This document shows, piece after piece, positions 50,124-62,780 of a DNA stretch of 64,000 nucleotides. The DNA is taken from the NCBI GenBank assembly GCA_002105175.1, contig MCGE01000007.1, forward strand, positions 806,001-870,000, in the 5' to 3' direction. The first letter of the stretch is position 1; each line of letters begins with the position of its first letter. Source of the DNA: Absidia repens. Lineage: Eukaryota; Mucoromycota; Mucoromycetes; Mucorales; Cunninghamellaceae. A model generated the notes under the pieces. It searched no databases. It saw only the letters and a list, made by a program, of their open reading frames with translations, and was not told the origin of the DNA. The position numbers and the translations under genes were made by a program.

Positions 50124-50698
50124 GATGAAGTTATTACTACTGTTATTATTATTATTATATTAAATAATGAATAAAAAGTTATATTCTTTTTTGTCCAATC
50201 TGGGCGAGAGCTTTCTTATATACTGATTTTTCGTCTTTCGCGTTCCGCTAAAAAATCCATGCCGGGCCGATGCAAAAAAATGAATAATAACAATGTAATG
50301 GAAAGTATATTCTTAGATGGTTTTTACTTAAGAATAGGCTATTCGACTCGGTTTCTATTCTACTCGGAAGGCATTTTCTGATCCGAAAGACTGCCGGTGT
50401 GTAGCTGTAAAATATTTCGATATTACCTCCTTGTTAGCTCCTTGATTTCTTTTGGGGTCCACCTTGCATCCATTTTAGAAAACATTCTTTCTACCTCACA
50501 TCGGCACAATAATTTATGATCATGACTTTGATCATTCTCGTCATTAAAAGACACGTTATCATGATCTCTGCAAGTACCGCTTATTAAACCTTTTTCAAGT
50601 ACAGTAGTGTACTGTACAGTACTGTAGACAATTTTTATTTGACTATACTATAAAAATAATCTCAACCCAGAGTATATAGAGAATGGTAATACCATACC

Positions 50699-50743
<45 letters not shown>

Positions 50744-51784
50744 AAGCATTCGGCAAGGGTACATATATAAACCTTTCTTTAATATTGTCAGCATAGTCCA
50801 TGTAGCATTACATATACCCCACAGCTTGATTGGAAACCAGTCCCTTTTTTTTCGTATGACAATATTTGTCCACCTATACCGTTATTACCTGATATTTAGA
50901 CGTGTGATGGAAAAGTGATGATGACAGATATTGTGATTATACGAGAAAATGACATCACATTTAGAAACTGATGGAAATTGATAACTATATAGAGTCAAAA
51001 TAATAATGTATACCCACTATTGCATTGCCGATAAAGTATAATATTTACAAACTCTTTGAGATATGGCAGTTCAAAAAGATACCACTGAGTGAAAAAAGCG
51101 CTTTTTTTCTTGTTTTTTACTAATTATCACGCTGGATGAAGTTCTATAACATAAAAGCACCTATTTAAGTTTCTAAAATGCCGCCTCTACATAGCTCGAC
51201 ACTTTGTACTCTTCATTACATACATAATATAAATATAACACCCAAGCAAGAATAACATTACATACATACATGCGATAATATCATGTTGTTTATTGAAGAA
51301 AATATAATAATAATAATGGAATGTTATAAAATACTACAAACGATTGAAGGGAGGAGAAGTATGATAAGTACTATGTAGAAGTGATAGTTTATGTGACGAA
51401 AACTACGGCATATGGAAGTAACGGTAGACAAGATCAATGCTATGTATATGAGAGAGTGAAGGACGCGGGGTGCTATACTATTACAACATGCTTGTCTTAT
51501 TTTTTCTTCGTCAGTATTAACCACCTCCTGGGTACCTATTTCCTATCCATTGCAATTTTCGAAATAAATGATCTAAGTAGGTCTGGCATCCAATGTAGAT
51601 CCACTCGGGAATTAAAAAACTGAGAGCTTTTTTCTGGGAGCGGGTAACCCGAAATGGTCTTTCAAAAAAAAAAAAATGAAGCGGGGTTGAAATCAATCGC
51701 TTGGTGCTTGGTGATTTAAAAAAAAAAAAAAAGAGACAGAAAGACTGCGGTTATCCTTGTTCAATATTTTTTTTCATTTTAATT
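50124..51784. other. Gene-free region between secreted protein and RAD26 genes
   Basis: Contains a 14-bp perfect palindrome GTACTGTACAGTAC (50610-50623) within a cluster of ACTGTA/TACAGT motifs, an A tract of about 42 bases (50700-50741) and further A runs near 51665 and 51718. No copy of the dispersed repeat and no supportable gene. Confidence 0.5.
50215..50222 (-). promoter_or_regulatory. TATA box of the small secreted protein gene
   Basis: Minus-strand TATATAAG, 92-99 bases upstream of the ATG. Confidence 0.5.
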
Positions 51785-54110
51785 ATGAACGAACCATCTC
51801 CTGATTTTCTTGGCGACAGTCCTTTATCTGAAGGAGGATATTTATCTGACAACGAACATGCTGACGCTATAGACAATATACAAAACCCTGAAATGAAGAC
51901 GGAACTGGAACAACTTGGTGTTGGACTTGTAGATCAATCCACTTTAGAACAAAGGATCATGGCTGAGGTAAGTAAAGAAATAATTATTAATGAATATTAT
52001 TAACTAATTGTTGTGATGGCATCATATTATTTTGTATAGGCAGATAAAGCTATGATGGATCTAGACAACGCAAAGGAGCAGAAACGGTTAGACAAGAGCC
52101 GAAAACAAGCGAGGTAAGTTTACTTTGCCCGTGTGCGATATGAAAAGATAGGCTCATGCTATTTTGTATGGTATTATAGTGACGCCCAAGCCTCGTTATT
52201 ACAACTGAAATCTAAACTCAAGGACACCAATATCTCGACTTTACAAAGGAGTCGACTTGAAAAGAAAATCAATGAACAAGTAAGTCGACAATGATATGGG
52301 TGAAAACTAACTAGGGTATTGACTTGGGTATACTATCATTTACATAGATAGCGATCCTACGAAATGCAAATAGGGATGAATCCGATATCATCGAACGACT
52401 CAAAGAACGTGAACAAGCAAATACAACCGAGAAAGGTAATCATGAAGCATCATTATCTTGTTTATCGCTCATTCTTTATCAGTTTTAGATCCCTCCAAGC
52501 GACAGGCGGATGAAACTCAAAAGGAATATTTGATTCGGACAGGGAAGATTACTCCATTTGCAAATGTGTCAGAGCAGGCCACCAGTGACGATGGACTTGT
52601 TGACAATTATTCTTGTAAGTCAGGTCTATGAAATACTGGGCGATTGGATACCCGAGCTCATGTATGCTCATAAATTATTTGGTGTTTTGTTTTATTATAT
52701 TATAGCGAATATCATTTTACCTGGAACGGGTGGGAATTATATGACACATCAACATCTCAAAAAACCAAGGGCAATGGATACATTTGGCATGGATCAAGAC
52801 TTCAATACCAACTGGCGACGTTTGAAAAAGGAGCAGCAGAAAAAAGATGACGACGATCAAGACTACGAAGATTCGGGGGAGGAAGATCTGGGCGCCGGTG
52901 AAGACGACGATTATGTGGACCAATCTGGAGAAATGGATGATTTTGCATTAGTGTCGGATGAAGACTCTACAATGACGTCTCAGACTAGAAAAGAAATTGA
53001 ACGTATTTATGAAGACGATGGCAATGATTTAAATTATACGGTAAATAAAAATAGGGTACAACCCCCACCCTCCCCTTTCTTTTTTCAAACTCGTTAATGA
53101 CTTCTTTTTTGTTTGACTTTATATAATAGAAACGACTAGAAAATTGGATCTCCAATAGAAGACTATTAAGATATCGGGAATCAACAGTAAGTTAATACAT
53201 AATGATATCTTGGTATTTGGGAGGTGAGGCTATTTTTTAACAACATTTTTTTATCAATAAAGGATGAAAATGTATCTTTGGATGAATTGGATGAACGTAT
53301 AACAGCTCAAGGTATTGACCCCGACTCTGAAATATATGAAGCACACCCTGACTATCCAGATGTCCGATTTGGTGAATTGCGTGTTCCCGGTGAAATTTGG
53401 TCAAATTTATTCGATTATCAAAAAACATGTGAGTTTTATTTTTCCTATTTTTTTGCATATATTATCTCCTTTCTAACCTCCTTTTTCTTTTACAATGTAG
53501 GCGTACAATGGCTATGGGAATTACATAATCAAAAAGTAGGTGGTATCATTGGTGACGAAATGGTAAGGGAATACACAATATAAAAATTATCAGCATAGTG
53601 CAAAAAAAAAAAAAAAAAAAAAAAAAAACATCGTCTAGTTTTGTTTTAACACATATGCATGTCTTGTTTAACCATTATTGTACAGGGACTTGGGAAAACA
53701 GTGCAAATCATAGCATTCCTCTCTGGGTTGTATTATTCGAAAATACTTGGACCCGGTGTGCCATCTATCGTGGTATGTCCGGCAACGGTGCTAAAGCAAT
53801 GGGTGGAAGAATTTCATCGATGGTGGCCTCCTCTCCGCGTAGCGATTTTGCATTCTAGTGGAAGTGGTATTCGAACAACAACGAAATCCAACCAGTTGAA
53901 CGATTTTGTGATGGATGACAACGACCTGTACGATACTGCTGATGAACAAGAATATGAACCTGATCGACGTGGCCCTGGTTCTCGGAAGAAGAAATCCAAA
54001 GGAAAACAAAGTCTCCGTTTTACAAAAACAGGCAAAAATGCTGCAGGTGTGGTGGATACTTTTATCAAGAAGGGTAAGACCAATGAACAATGCGAAATAC
54101 TGTTGGCCAA

Positions 54111-54141
<31 letters not shown>

Positions 54142-56636
54142 AAAATTCAATTTTTTTCCTTATTGTTTGTCATTCAGGTGGAATCTTGATTACAACTTAC
54201 AGTGGTGTACAAACGTATCGTGAAATACTGCTGAAACATAAATGGGGATACGTGATATTGGATGAAGGGCACAAGATACGAAATCCTGATTCTGAAACAA
54301 CTTTGGCATGCAAGCAATTCAAAACCCCACATCGTATTATTCTTTCAGGTACACCTATACAAAACAACCTCAAGGAACTTTGGTCACTATTCGATTTCAT
54401 ATTCCCTGGTCGGTTAGGAGTAAGTAACCCTTTCTCACATCTTCTCTCCTTTTTAACAGCAATGATGATTGATCTGTTCCTTTTCTATTATAGACTTTGC
54501 CTGTATTTCAAACTCAATTCTCGGTGCCTATCAATATTGGTGGCTATGCCAATGCTTCAAATGTCCAAGTACAGACAGCATACAAATGTGCGTGCATGCT
54601 CCGTGATTTGATCAACCCTTATTTATTACGGCGGATGAAGGTGGACGTGGCAACTGATCTACCCAAGAAAAGCGAGCAGGTACTCTTCTGTAAGCTGACC
54701 CCTTCCCAGCGACAAGCCTATCTACAATTTATTCACTCCAAGGACATGGATTCTATTTTGGAAAGAAGACGACAAGTACTCTTTGGCATTGACATTGTCC
54801 GGAAAATATGCAACCATCCGGATATTGTTAATATGACTTCATTGAAAATGGTAAGGGGGTTTTGTTATTATTATTGTTAGTATTATATGGTAAAACTCAT
54901 TTTTTCTTTTGATATCATTTTTAGGACCCGTCTTATGGTGACCCAGAAAAAAGTGGTAAGATGGTGGTGGTCCGTGCACTTTTGCATATGTGGCAACATC
55001 AACATCGCATTTTGTTATTCTCTCAAACAAGACAAATGTTGGATATCCTGGAAATGATGGTTACACAATTGGGCTACAAATATCGACGAATGGATGGAAC
55101 GACGCCAGTACATCATCGAATGACAATGGTACATGAATTCAATGTAAATCCTGATATCTATGTTTTTCTGTTGACGACCAAAGTGGGCGGATTAGGGTTG
55201 AACTTGACGGGTGCTGATCGAGTTATTCTATTTGATCCGGATTGGGTAAGTAAAAAATAAGAGGAGGAGGAGGAGCGACGCTGGTGGGTCACCATCACTA
55301 TTTACTGATACGATTTTAACTTAGAATCCTTCTACCGATATGCAAGCTAGAGAAAGAGCGTGGCGGCTTGGACAAACAAAAGAAGTGACGATCTATCGCC
55401 TCATGACAAGTGGGACCATTGAAGAAAAAATATACCATAGACAGATTTACAAGCAGTTTTTGACCAACAAAATCCTGAAAGACCCAAAACAACAACGATT
55501 TTTCGACGTAAGTCGATTTGGAAGGATGTAGTTGCAGGGATTATTTTCCATATACTTACACATAGCGTCGATGTTTACATTTTATGCGCTTTAGGCAAGC
55601 AATCTCAAATCGCTATTTACTCTTGGTGCCGAAGATGATACTTCTACTGAAACAGGTCGACTTTTCCAAGGAACTGAGATCAAGCGTAGAAAAGGGAAAC
55701 GAAAACAAATTCAAAATGACGACGATCAAGATCGAATTCAAGCTCTCCAAAGTGTTAGCAATATGGAATCACTGTAAGTCTTCACTACTCTTTTCTTATA
55801 ATATTATACGTTTTCCGCTGATTCATTCACCCGTTTATTCTTTGTTTATTTTTGTTTGCCTTGTGAAATTTAGAAATGCTAAAGAAGCTGTTTCAAACAC
55901 GTCCAAAAGCAAGAACAAGGATGTATCGGCTGGTGATGACAATGTGTTATCAAGTTTATTTGAAATGGCTGGGATACAAAGTGCTTTACAGCATGATAGT
56001 ATTATGGAGTCTGAAACCCAAGATACATTTTTTGTGGAACGAGAAGGTAAAAAACAAATATATAAAATAGCGGCTTGATTAACTGAATTGGTGTCGTATA
56101 GCTACGATGATCGCCGAACGAGCAGCGATAGCTCTAAAGGAATCAAGAAAACGCACTAGATTGAATGGCATTGGAACGCCGACATGGACTGGACGATCAG
56201 GTAAAACCTTGTCAATCATCATGTACCCATTTCTCTTTTTGACGATATTGCTTTTTTTTTTTCTTTTCTTAAAAAAAAGGATATGCTGGCTCACCAAAGC
56301 CACGAACGGCAACACCATCCACACCTCCTCCAAGATTTGGACAAAAGACGAACCTTTCTAGCATAGGCACAAGTTTCATGAAAAAATTGGATTCACCACC
56401 TGCGTCACCATCATCATCCAGTGTTGGATTTGGAAAAGGAAATGTGTCTGGGTTCAAAGGATCAAACTTGGTGGGATCAAACACACTTTTGGCCCAAATG
56501 AAACAACGACAGCAAGAAATGGCCAATTCATCTCCAAATGTATCGTCAGCATCAGCATCACCATCAAGCTCTTTTTCTCCAGGTCAGTGTATATGGAAGA
56601 TAATGTGGATAGGAAATATGCTCGGTATTCACTCAC

Positions 56637-56680
<44 letters not shown>

Positions 56681-56911
56681 GTATTGATAGACGATCTACC
56701 CAAAGATAAAGAAAGACTGATGGTGAAAATAAGGGATCATATCTCAAACAAGGGTGGACGATCTAGTACGCGTGATATTATGGATAGCTTGCAAATGGAT
56801 ATTGGCAAAGATGATGTGGTGATCTTCCGAAAAATGATTCAGACAATTGCTACCTTTGAAAAAGGCGAAGATGGAACAGGGTTATGGAACCTCAAACCAG
56901 ACTATAGATAG
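51785..56911 (+). CDS. RAD26: RAD26/CSB (ERCC6)-type SNF2 ATPase, transcription-coupled repair
   Basis: Nineteen exons: 51785-51967, 52040-52113, 52180-52279, 52348-52435, 52489-52614, 52706-53040, 53130-53186, 53263-53428, 53501-53562, 53686-54073, 54178-54419, 54494-54850, 54925-55245, 55325-55507, 55595-55773, 55874-56046, 56102-56200, 56280-56582 and 56691-56911, giving 1218 residues. Swi2/Snf2 helicase motifs: Q-motif region [15 protein letters not shown], motif I DEMGLGKT (395-402), motif II DEGH (555-558), motif [21 protein letters not shown], motif [12 protein letters not shown] and motif VI RAWRLGQ (844-850). An acidic N-terminus and a Lys/Asp-rich insert between motifs I and II are typical of CSB. 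The C-terminal ~70 residues ([17 protein letters not shown] onward) form a winged-helix-like tail. The protein binds stalled RNA polymerase II in the nucleus. Confidence 0.95.
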
Positions 56912-57439
56912 ATATTAGCGTAGTGTAGTGTAGTTATAGTTTTATTTTGTGTAATTAGCGATAGTTGTTGTAGTATAGTATTTTTAAGACAAATATCTGG
57001 GGTTTTATAGCCATTACAATAAAATGATGGATATTGGGACTGATGATAAATTTGTGTGTTGATGGATGGAATTAAAGCTGGATTAAATTAGGCAAAATGG
57101 CAGGAAGGCTATTGTTCTATATTTATTTGAACGGCGTAGAGGAATAATATCATGATTGTCTGTGTGATATTTTGGGAATTTTTAGAGAAGATTCAGAAAT
57201 ACTTTAATACATTTGTACTCTTCCAAAAAATTAATTTACTGGGTATGAGGAGGAAGATTGTTAAGGTGTGGTTTTTTATGAAACTGGCATCTCTTTCCGT
57301 CATTTTGCATCTTGATAGGCAGCCTTTTGGCACTCAACTGGCTTCACTTTAGGCTTCTTTTTTAATTTTATTATTATTATACCACATGCAGAAAAGAAAA
57401 AAAATAGTGGCTGTCTATATGCAAATATGCCCAGTCTAG

Positions 57440-58477
57440 CATAAACTATGTTGAAAGTAGAGATTAGGTTGATTGATATAAATGGTAGAGCGCGAATAGG
57501 ATCACGTTGCATATGAAGTGATTAAGAATTGTCAGCCAGGCATTAATCCTATGGCATCAGGGCAAATAGTCATAGATAACGTGTGAAAAATATTCTATAC
57601 CAACCGCTATAAGCACAGCGCAACTTTGATTCCTTTATATGATCTGTCGATGAAAAAAAAAAAATGACCTCTTTAATAGTATGATCTAAACCTGTCAACC
57701 AGACTCTGCGTAGTCAGAGGAGAACGCAGTCATATTGGGCGAGAAAAAAAAAAACAAATAACATATACTTGATAGTACACACATCAAACACATGCATTAG
57801 CGGATTTTTTCAGTATCTCATGGGTCAGGGAATGTTTAGTAAAAAGGCATATTTTATTGAATCATCTTGGTAGATACTAAAACTAAAGACGAGAAGTTCA
57901 ATGTAACAAAGGGCGTGATGGAAGGATCTATTGGGGGAAGAATAAGGGAGATCTGAAGAATGCTCAACTCTAATCTGAAGCGCCTAGTGTAAAATGGGAC
58001 CTAATATATTGGACAAGACATGAGAAAGACAAAAGTGATATCTTTGACTGAGATACGAAGGCGATTAACACTAATCAAAAAGGGACGGTAGTAACAAAGC
58101 GATCTATTGCACAAGATATGAGAAGGACTAATGGAACATTTTTCATTAAGGCAGTAAAAAAGGAGAGATTTTATTCAGATGCGGATACAAACTATGAACA
58201 ACGTGAAACTAAGCTGAGCTAATAAGGGCTCTAAAAAGCCAACTAATGGTGGTCCTAAATCCTGAATCCAAAATGAAAGGGTTTTCCCATGCATGTTTTA
58301 ATCCCTAAGCTGAAAACCCTTCTAAACTAGTCCTGATGCAATACTAAGTCCAACATAATCCCATGGAAGTTGAATGGTGAGGAAAAAAAAAAGAAATTGA
58401 AAGAAAGACAGAGAAGGCGGAGAAAAAAATTGGGCGTAAATAAAAATTCACGTGGGCGGGATGTGAAATATTCTATT
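57440..58477 (-). repeat. Dispersed repeat family, copy F (full-length reference)
   Basis: About 1.04 kb. + strand landmarks: ATAGGATCACGTTGCATATG near 57497, ACGCAGTCATATTGGGCGAG near 57726, three sub-repeats (near 57850, 58040 and 58140), TTTTATTCAG near 58172, core GAAAGGGTTTTCCCATGCAT near 58275 and end block CACGTGGGCGGGATGTGAAA near 58450-58469. On the minus strand a frame from the core ATG (MHGKTLSFWIQDLGPP) stays open for about 39 codons and ends in a TGA that overlaps AATAAA. Confidence 0.8.
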
Positions 58478-60061
58478 TTTCCATGTAGTAGAAATTGGGA
58501 AAGAGTAAAATTATAATTGGGTCAAAGACAAAATAAATTCAGATGAATATTCATCTTTTTAAAAAAATTACGTCAATATCGAAGAAGTATGATTTTACGG
58601 TAATCATGACCGTTACTGGAATGGGAGGGTGAAAAAGATGACAGGCGCATGCTGCAGGTGGGAATGGCAGAATGCATTGCATGGTCCTACGGGTTTATAG
58701 GCCAGAAGTTTTTCTACGGCACAATCCAAACGTCAAGCCTAGTAACACGTGCGTACCGGAGGCATAAAAGAGGAAGGCGGAAAGAGCGAGCAGACAGTAT
58801 GGTAAAAGGGCAACAGCTCAACAGGTATCTATCATTTGTATTTTTACATGGATCACATGAATTGAAATTGTCTAAAAAAATATGCCTCCGTCAAAAACTG
58901 TAACCAAAAAAATTTCTTCAGTGACGGGTGTTGAGGTAAGCCAAGCCAACTTTAAACAATGAATCTTATCAGATTATATCATTGCGATGGAACGTGTGTT
59001 TCCACGTGAGCCCTTCATCTACTTTCAAAGAAGATGTCTTCATATTATTGGATCCAAAAAAAAACTAAGCAAAAAGGATCGTCATGTGGGCATGGATCAT
59101 CATCATTCACTTTCCGCCCCAACAATGTCGTAGACTGAATTTTGTAAGTGCTATCTCCATCGCTCATAGAAAAAGTGACTCACAAGGAATGCAAAATTAT
59201 AGTTTTGTGAACAATAAATCCAGGAGCTAGAATATTTTTGTGATTTGAAACCGAGGTTCATCCATCTACAGTTATCGTATTTATCATATGGCGGTCCCAA
59301 GTCAAACGCTTTGGACGCCGAAACTATAACTGCGGCAACACCTCATGGCTCTTTTTTTGTTTTTTTTTCTCGTTCATGTTTTAAAAAAGTTCAACAAATA
59401 AGGCTTCTTTTTTTGTATGTTTACGTTCACTCGCCTTTTTAGCACTCTTTCGTTTTTAAAGACTCTGGAAATCGAACAAGAAATTCATATTTTAAAGGGG
59501 AGTTTTTTTTTTAAAAAAAAATAATATATATATATATATATATTCATTGCTGATTTTTAAATCACTGAAATATACATATTGCATGAACAAGTTTGTTGTA
59601 ATGGAATGGTGGGGTAAAAGGCATGATCCTTGGTTGGGCTTACTAAGTCTTGAAAAGCGGTGATTTAAAAATTGAAATACCTGCCGAGGGATCGGTCTCA
59701 AAATTTAGTGACGGATGAGATGATTCAAAGTTGGTGACTGACATTGACCAAGGGATTTAAAAAGACTTTGCTATGGTAATGTATAGAAAAGTCAAAGAAA
59801 ATGGTGAATTTTAGGTCATTAAGTTCCTTCCAGTTGCTCTTTTTTTCAATGCTATCGTCTGTTTAACGGTGAGTCATTCATTGTTCCGCACTTACATGGC
59901 AGGAGATAAATGCGCCATAAAAAATATTGTGTTACAATATTTTTTTTTTCGTTTTTTTTTGATCCACGCTGGCGCAGTTATACTTTTTTGTGATTCACCC
60001 CATCGTCGTTGATGAGTAATACGTCCTGGTGACAGGTCGGTTAACCAAAAAAAAAAAGGAG

Positions 60062-60070
60062 TATATAAAA
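60062..60070 (+). promoter_or_regulatory. TATA box of the arrestin gene
   Basis: TATATAAAA, about 94-102 bases upstream of the ATG at 60164. Confidence 0.5.
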
Positions 60071-60163
60071 CACGATCAATTCCTTGATCTACGATCACAT
60101 TTGAAAAAAATTAGCAAAAGTTTATTACTTATTACTATCATATACTTTACAAATAACTATACC

Positions 60164-62296
60164 ATGATGATGAAAATTGACAACAACAGTACTAGTGATG
60201 CGAACCGCACCTACTTCATGAACAAAAAGGCACTGCGTCTTGTGTTGGATGAGCCTGTCCTCTTTGTTGAAGATAAGCCAGCTATGGTTCGTGGGGAAGT
60301 AATTGTTCATTTTTCTCATGATACCACTATACAAGGTCCAATTGAATTGGTTTTTGAAGCTATTCAAACATTCTTTCCTTGGTCAGGTACATATAAAAAT
60401 AAATACGTGGACGGGGTTTAAATTTCAAACAAGTAAGCAAGGTTCTTATCTTTTTCTCTCTCTCTCTCTCTCTTCTTTTCCACAGAAATCATGGTGAATC
60501 GCGCTCTTGGTGGACCTATTGAAAGTAAACTTCAAGTGATCGAACTATCATTATTACCACCCAACAACCGAGGGATTATGCCAGCTGGTGTCCAGCGATT
60601 CCCATTTGAATTTCCAATACCACCGACATTGCCTCCGACGTTGAACATCACCAATCGACTGGCCATTTATTATCGTTTGACAGCTACGCTTCGAAAGTCG
60701 AATGAAGGCTCCTCGCTTGTTGATTGGGCACGACGATCTATGAGCAAGAAGAAATTGACGGATATATCATATTTGCGTCTTGTCCGTGCTATCGAAGCCA
60801 CTCCTGCACGTGTCATGACTCCACCACTTTCTGCGTCTTCGTCTTCTGCTTCTGGTGCTTCTACTCGTGGCAACAACAACATCAACAATTCGATGGACGT
60901 GGCTCCTTACAACACTTTGTGGTCACAGTACAATAACCGTCTCTCCTTGGATGAACAACACGATCGACTAATGCATTCCTTGGGTGGCCGAACCACTGAC
61001 AACTTCTCTCGGAGCTTGAATGCATTGACGAAAGAACATGGTGTGCGATACAAACTCTCAGTGGATAGAACAGCGATTGCTCTAGGTACAAGTGTGGGAT
61101 TGGAAGTGGTGTTGCAACCGACTCAAGTTAGAACAAAGGTACGGTCTATTTATTTGAGCATCGATGAAAAGCGAACGTACAAAATGAAAATCCCTGGCCA
61201 CCATTCCTTATCGAACGCTCCTGCTGAAACACGAAAGAACGTAGAATCCAGCAAAATGCTTTTGAAATGGGCTTATGGCTATCCTATTCCTCCTGAAGAC
61301 GATGATCTTGGATTGGACTTGGACTTTGGTTATTCTTCTACATCTTTGTCTTCTTCTTCTTCTTCTTCATGTGATGATGACTCAAAGGATGCCAAGAAAA
61401 ATTTCACTCGTCTTGGTCAACAGTATTCTCACAACATCAAGCACTGCAAGACGTTACGACAATTGGATCAACCTTTTTTACGACGACCATGTGAAAGATC
61501 ACCATCACAGCAACAACAGCATAATCAACACTCTTCATCGACTTTGTTGGGAAAGAACGATACAGCAACGGCATCCATCTCTGCGCTGTCAGCCATGAAA
61601 CCATCAACAACACCAGTGCCAGAATTATTGGACGACGACGGATTATCATCAACTTCAACATCAACAGGGACAAAGGACCATTTGCTGAATCTCAAGTTTC
61701 TGGATTATCCGATCAACTTGGGCGAATATTTTGAAGGACGATTTGTGCTCCCGGTGCCTCCTTGCAACGGAATTTTGCATGCTTCTATGGACCACGACAG
61801 CATCAGTATTCAGCATTGGTTACGTATGGTTGTGGTGCTGGAACAAGAAGGTGGACGTATGTTTGAAATTGCCTTGGAATCGCCGATGCATATGCTGGAT
61901 TGTCGCTTAGTGGCTGATGATGAACGACAGACCCTTTTACCACCTCCACCCAGCTACAACGCCGATGATAATGACCGCTCGATTCAATCCACTGTCTTTT
62001 GGGAACAGCGCCAACCGATCACCACCATGGCTCAATGGGGAACTTGCAATCGACCTTGTCCTTGTCAAATCAAACAACAATACAAAAGCCGCGGTAAAAG
62101 CGCCGAACACTCAGAAAAAGGGAAACGACTCAGTGATAGCATGAATAGCAACAGCAGCAACAGCAACAACAACAACAACAACAGCAGCAGCAGCAGCAGC
62201 AGCAATAACGATAGATCAACCGCTAGTAATGCATATCAGCTATTGCAATTACAACGTATACCTGCGTGGGGTGCTCCTCCTTTGTATGGTGAGTGA
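60164..62296 (+). CDS. Alpha-arrestin (ART/PalF-like) ubiquitin-ligase adaptor with two PPxY motifs
   Basis: Two exons, 60164-60386 and 60486-62296, give 677 residues. The arrestin N-domain begins RLVLDEPVLFVEDKPAMVRG and continues GEVIVHFSHDTTIQGPIELV; PAGVQRFPFEFPIPPTLPPT is the conserved strand of arrestin N-domains. The C-domain is marked by YKLSVDRTAIALGTSVGLEV and, after a long Ser/Asp/Gln-rich insert, by LNLGEYFEGRF-type INLGEYFEGRFVLPVPPC. PY motifs PPSY (562-565) and PPLY (672-675) would recruit a Rsp5/NEDD4 ligase, so the protein probably directs ubiquitination and endocytosis of plasma-membrane transporters or receptors. Asn/Ser repeats lie near 625-650. The final PPLY-Gly-Glu-stop overlaps a GTGAGT donor-like sequence; see findings. 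Confidence 0.85.
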
Positions 62297-62737
62297 ATGG
62301 GTTTAGTCTTTGTCTCCATTTACAGCTTTTCGTCTGGTATAGTAGTTTTAGTTTTCTTATTTTGCTTTTTTAGTTGGGTTTTATTTGATAATTCTCCTGT
62401 TTCTATCCCCTCCTCCCTCCCCTCTTCATTGACACCCCTATTTTTTCATTTCACATCTCTTTTTTTTCATTTATTTTTTCTTCCCATTACACAATACTAC
62501 CCATACTCCTTATTATTCTAGTTTTTATTATTTTACTTGTACTATTTATCTTCATCATTCCCCATAATAGTTAAAAATAGCATGTTATACCTTCCCATAT
62601 TCATTACTTGCTCTATAGACATATTAATAAAAAAAAATTGTATATTTTGCTTCTTTATATTTGATATGATCCATATGAGTGACACTGTTGCGTTTGTTTT
62701 GTTACGCATTTTTTTTTATGTAGATGTAGAGTATACC

Positions 62738-62780
<43 letters not shown>

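Larger units (their letters stand above)
56912..60163. other. Long intergenic region with a dispersed repeat
   Basis: AATAAA near 57018 probably ends the RAD26 transcript. Repeat copy F fills the middle. From 58500 to 60060 the DNA is A/T-rich with a TA run (59525-59543) and short homopolymers; the open frame 58649-58903 lacks an ATG and any family resemblance. A TATA box before the arrestin gene is listed separately. Confidence 0.5.

Noticed and set aside
58649..58903. 84-codon open frame downstream of repeat copy F
   Set aside because: No ATG at its start, no family resemblance, no convincing splice partners.
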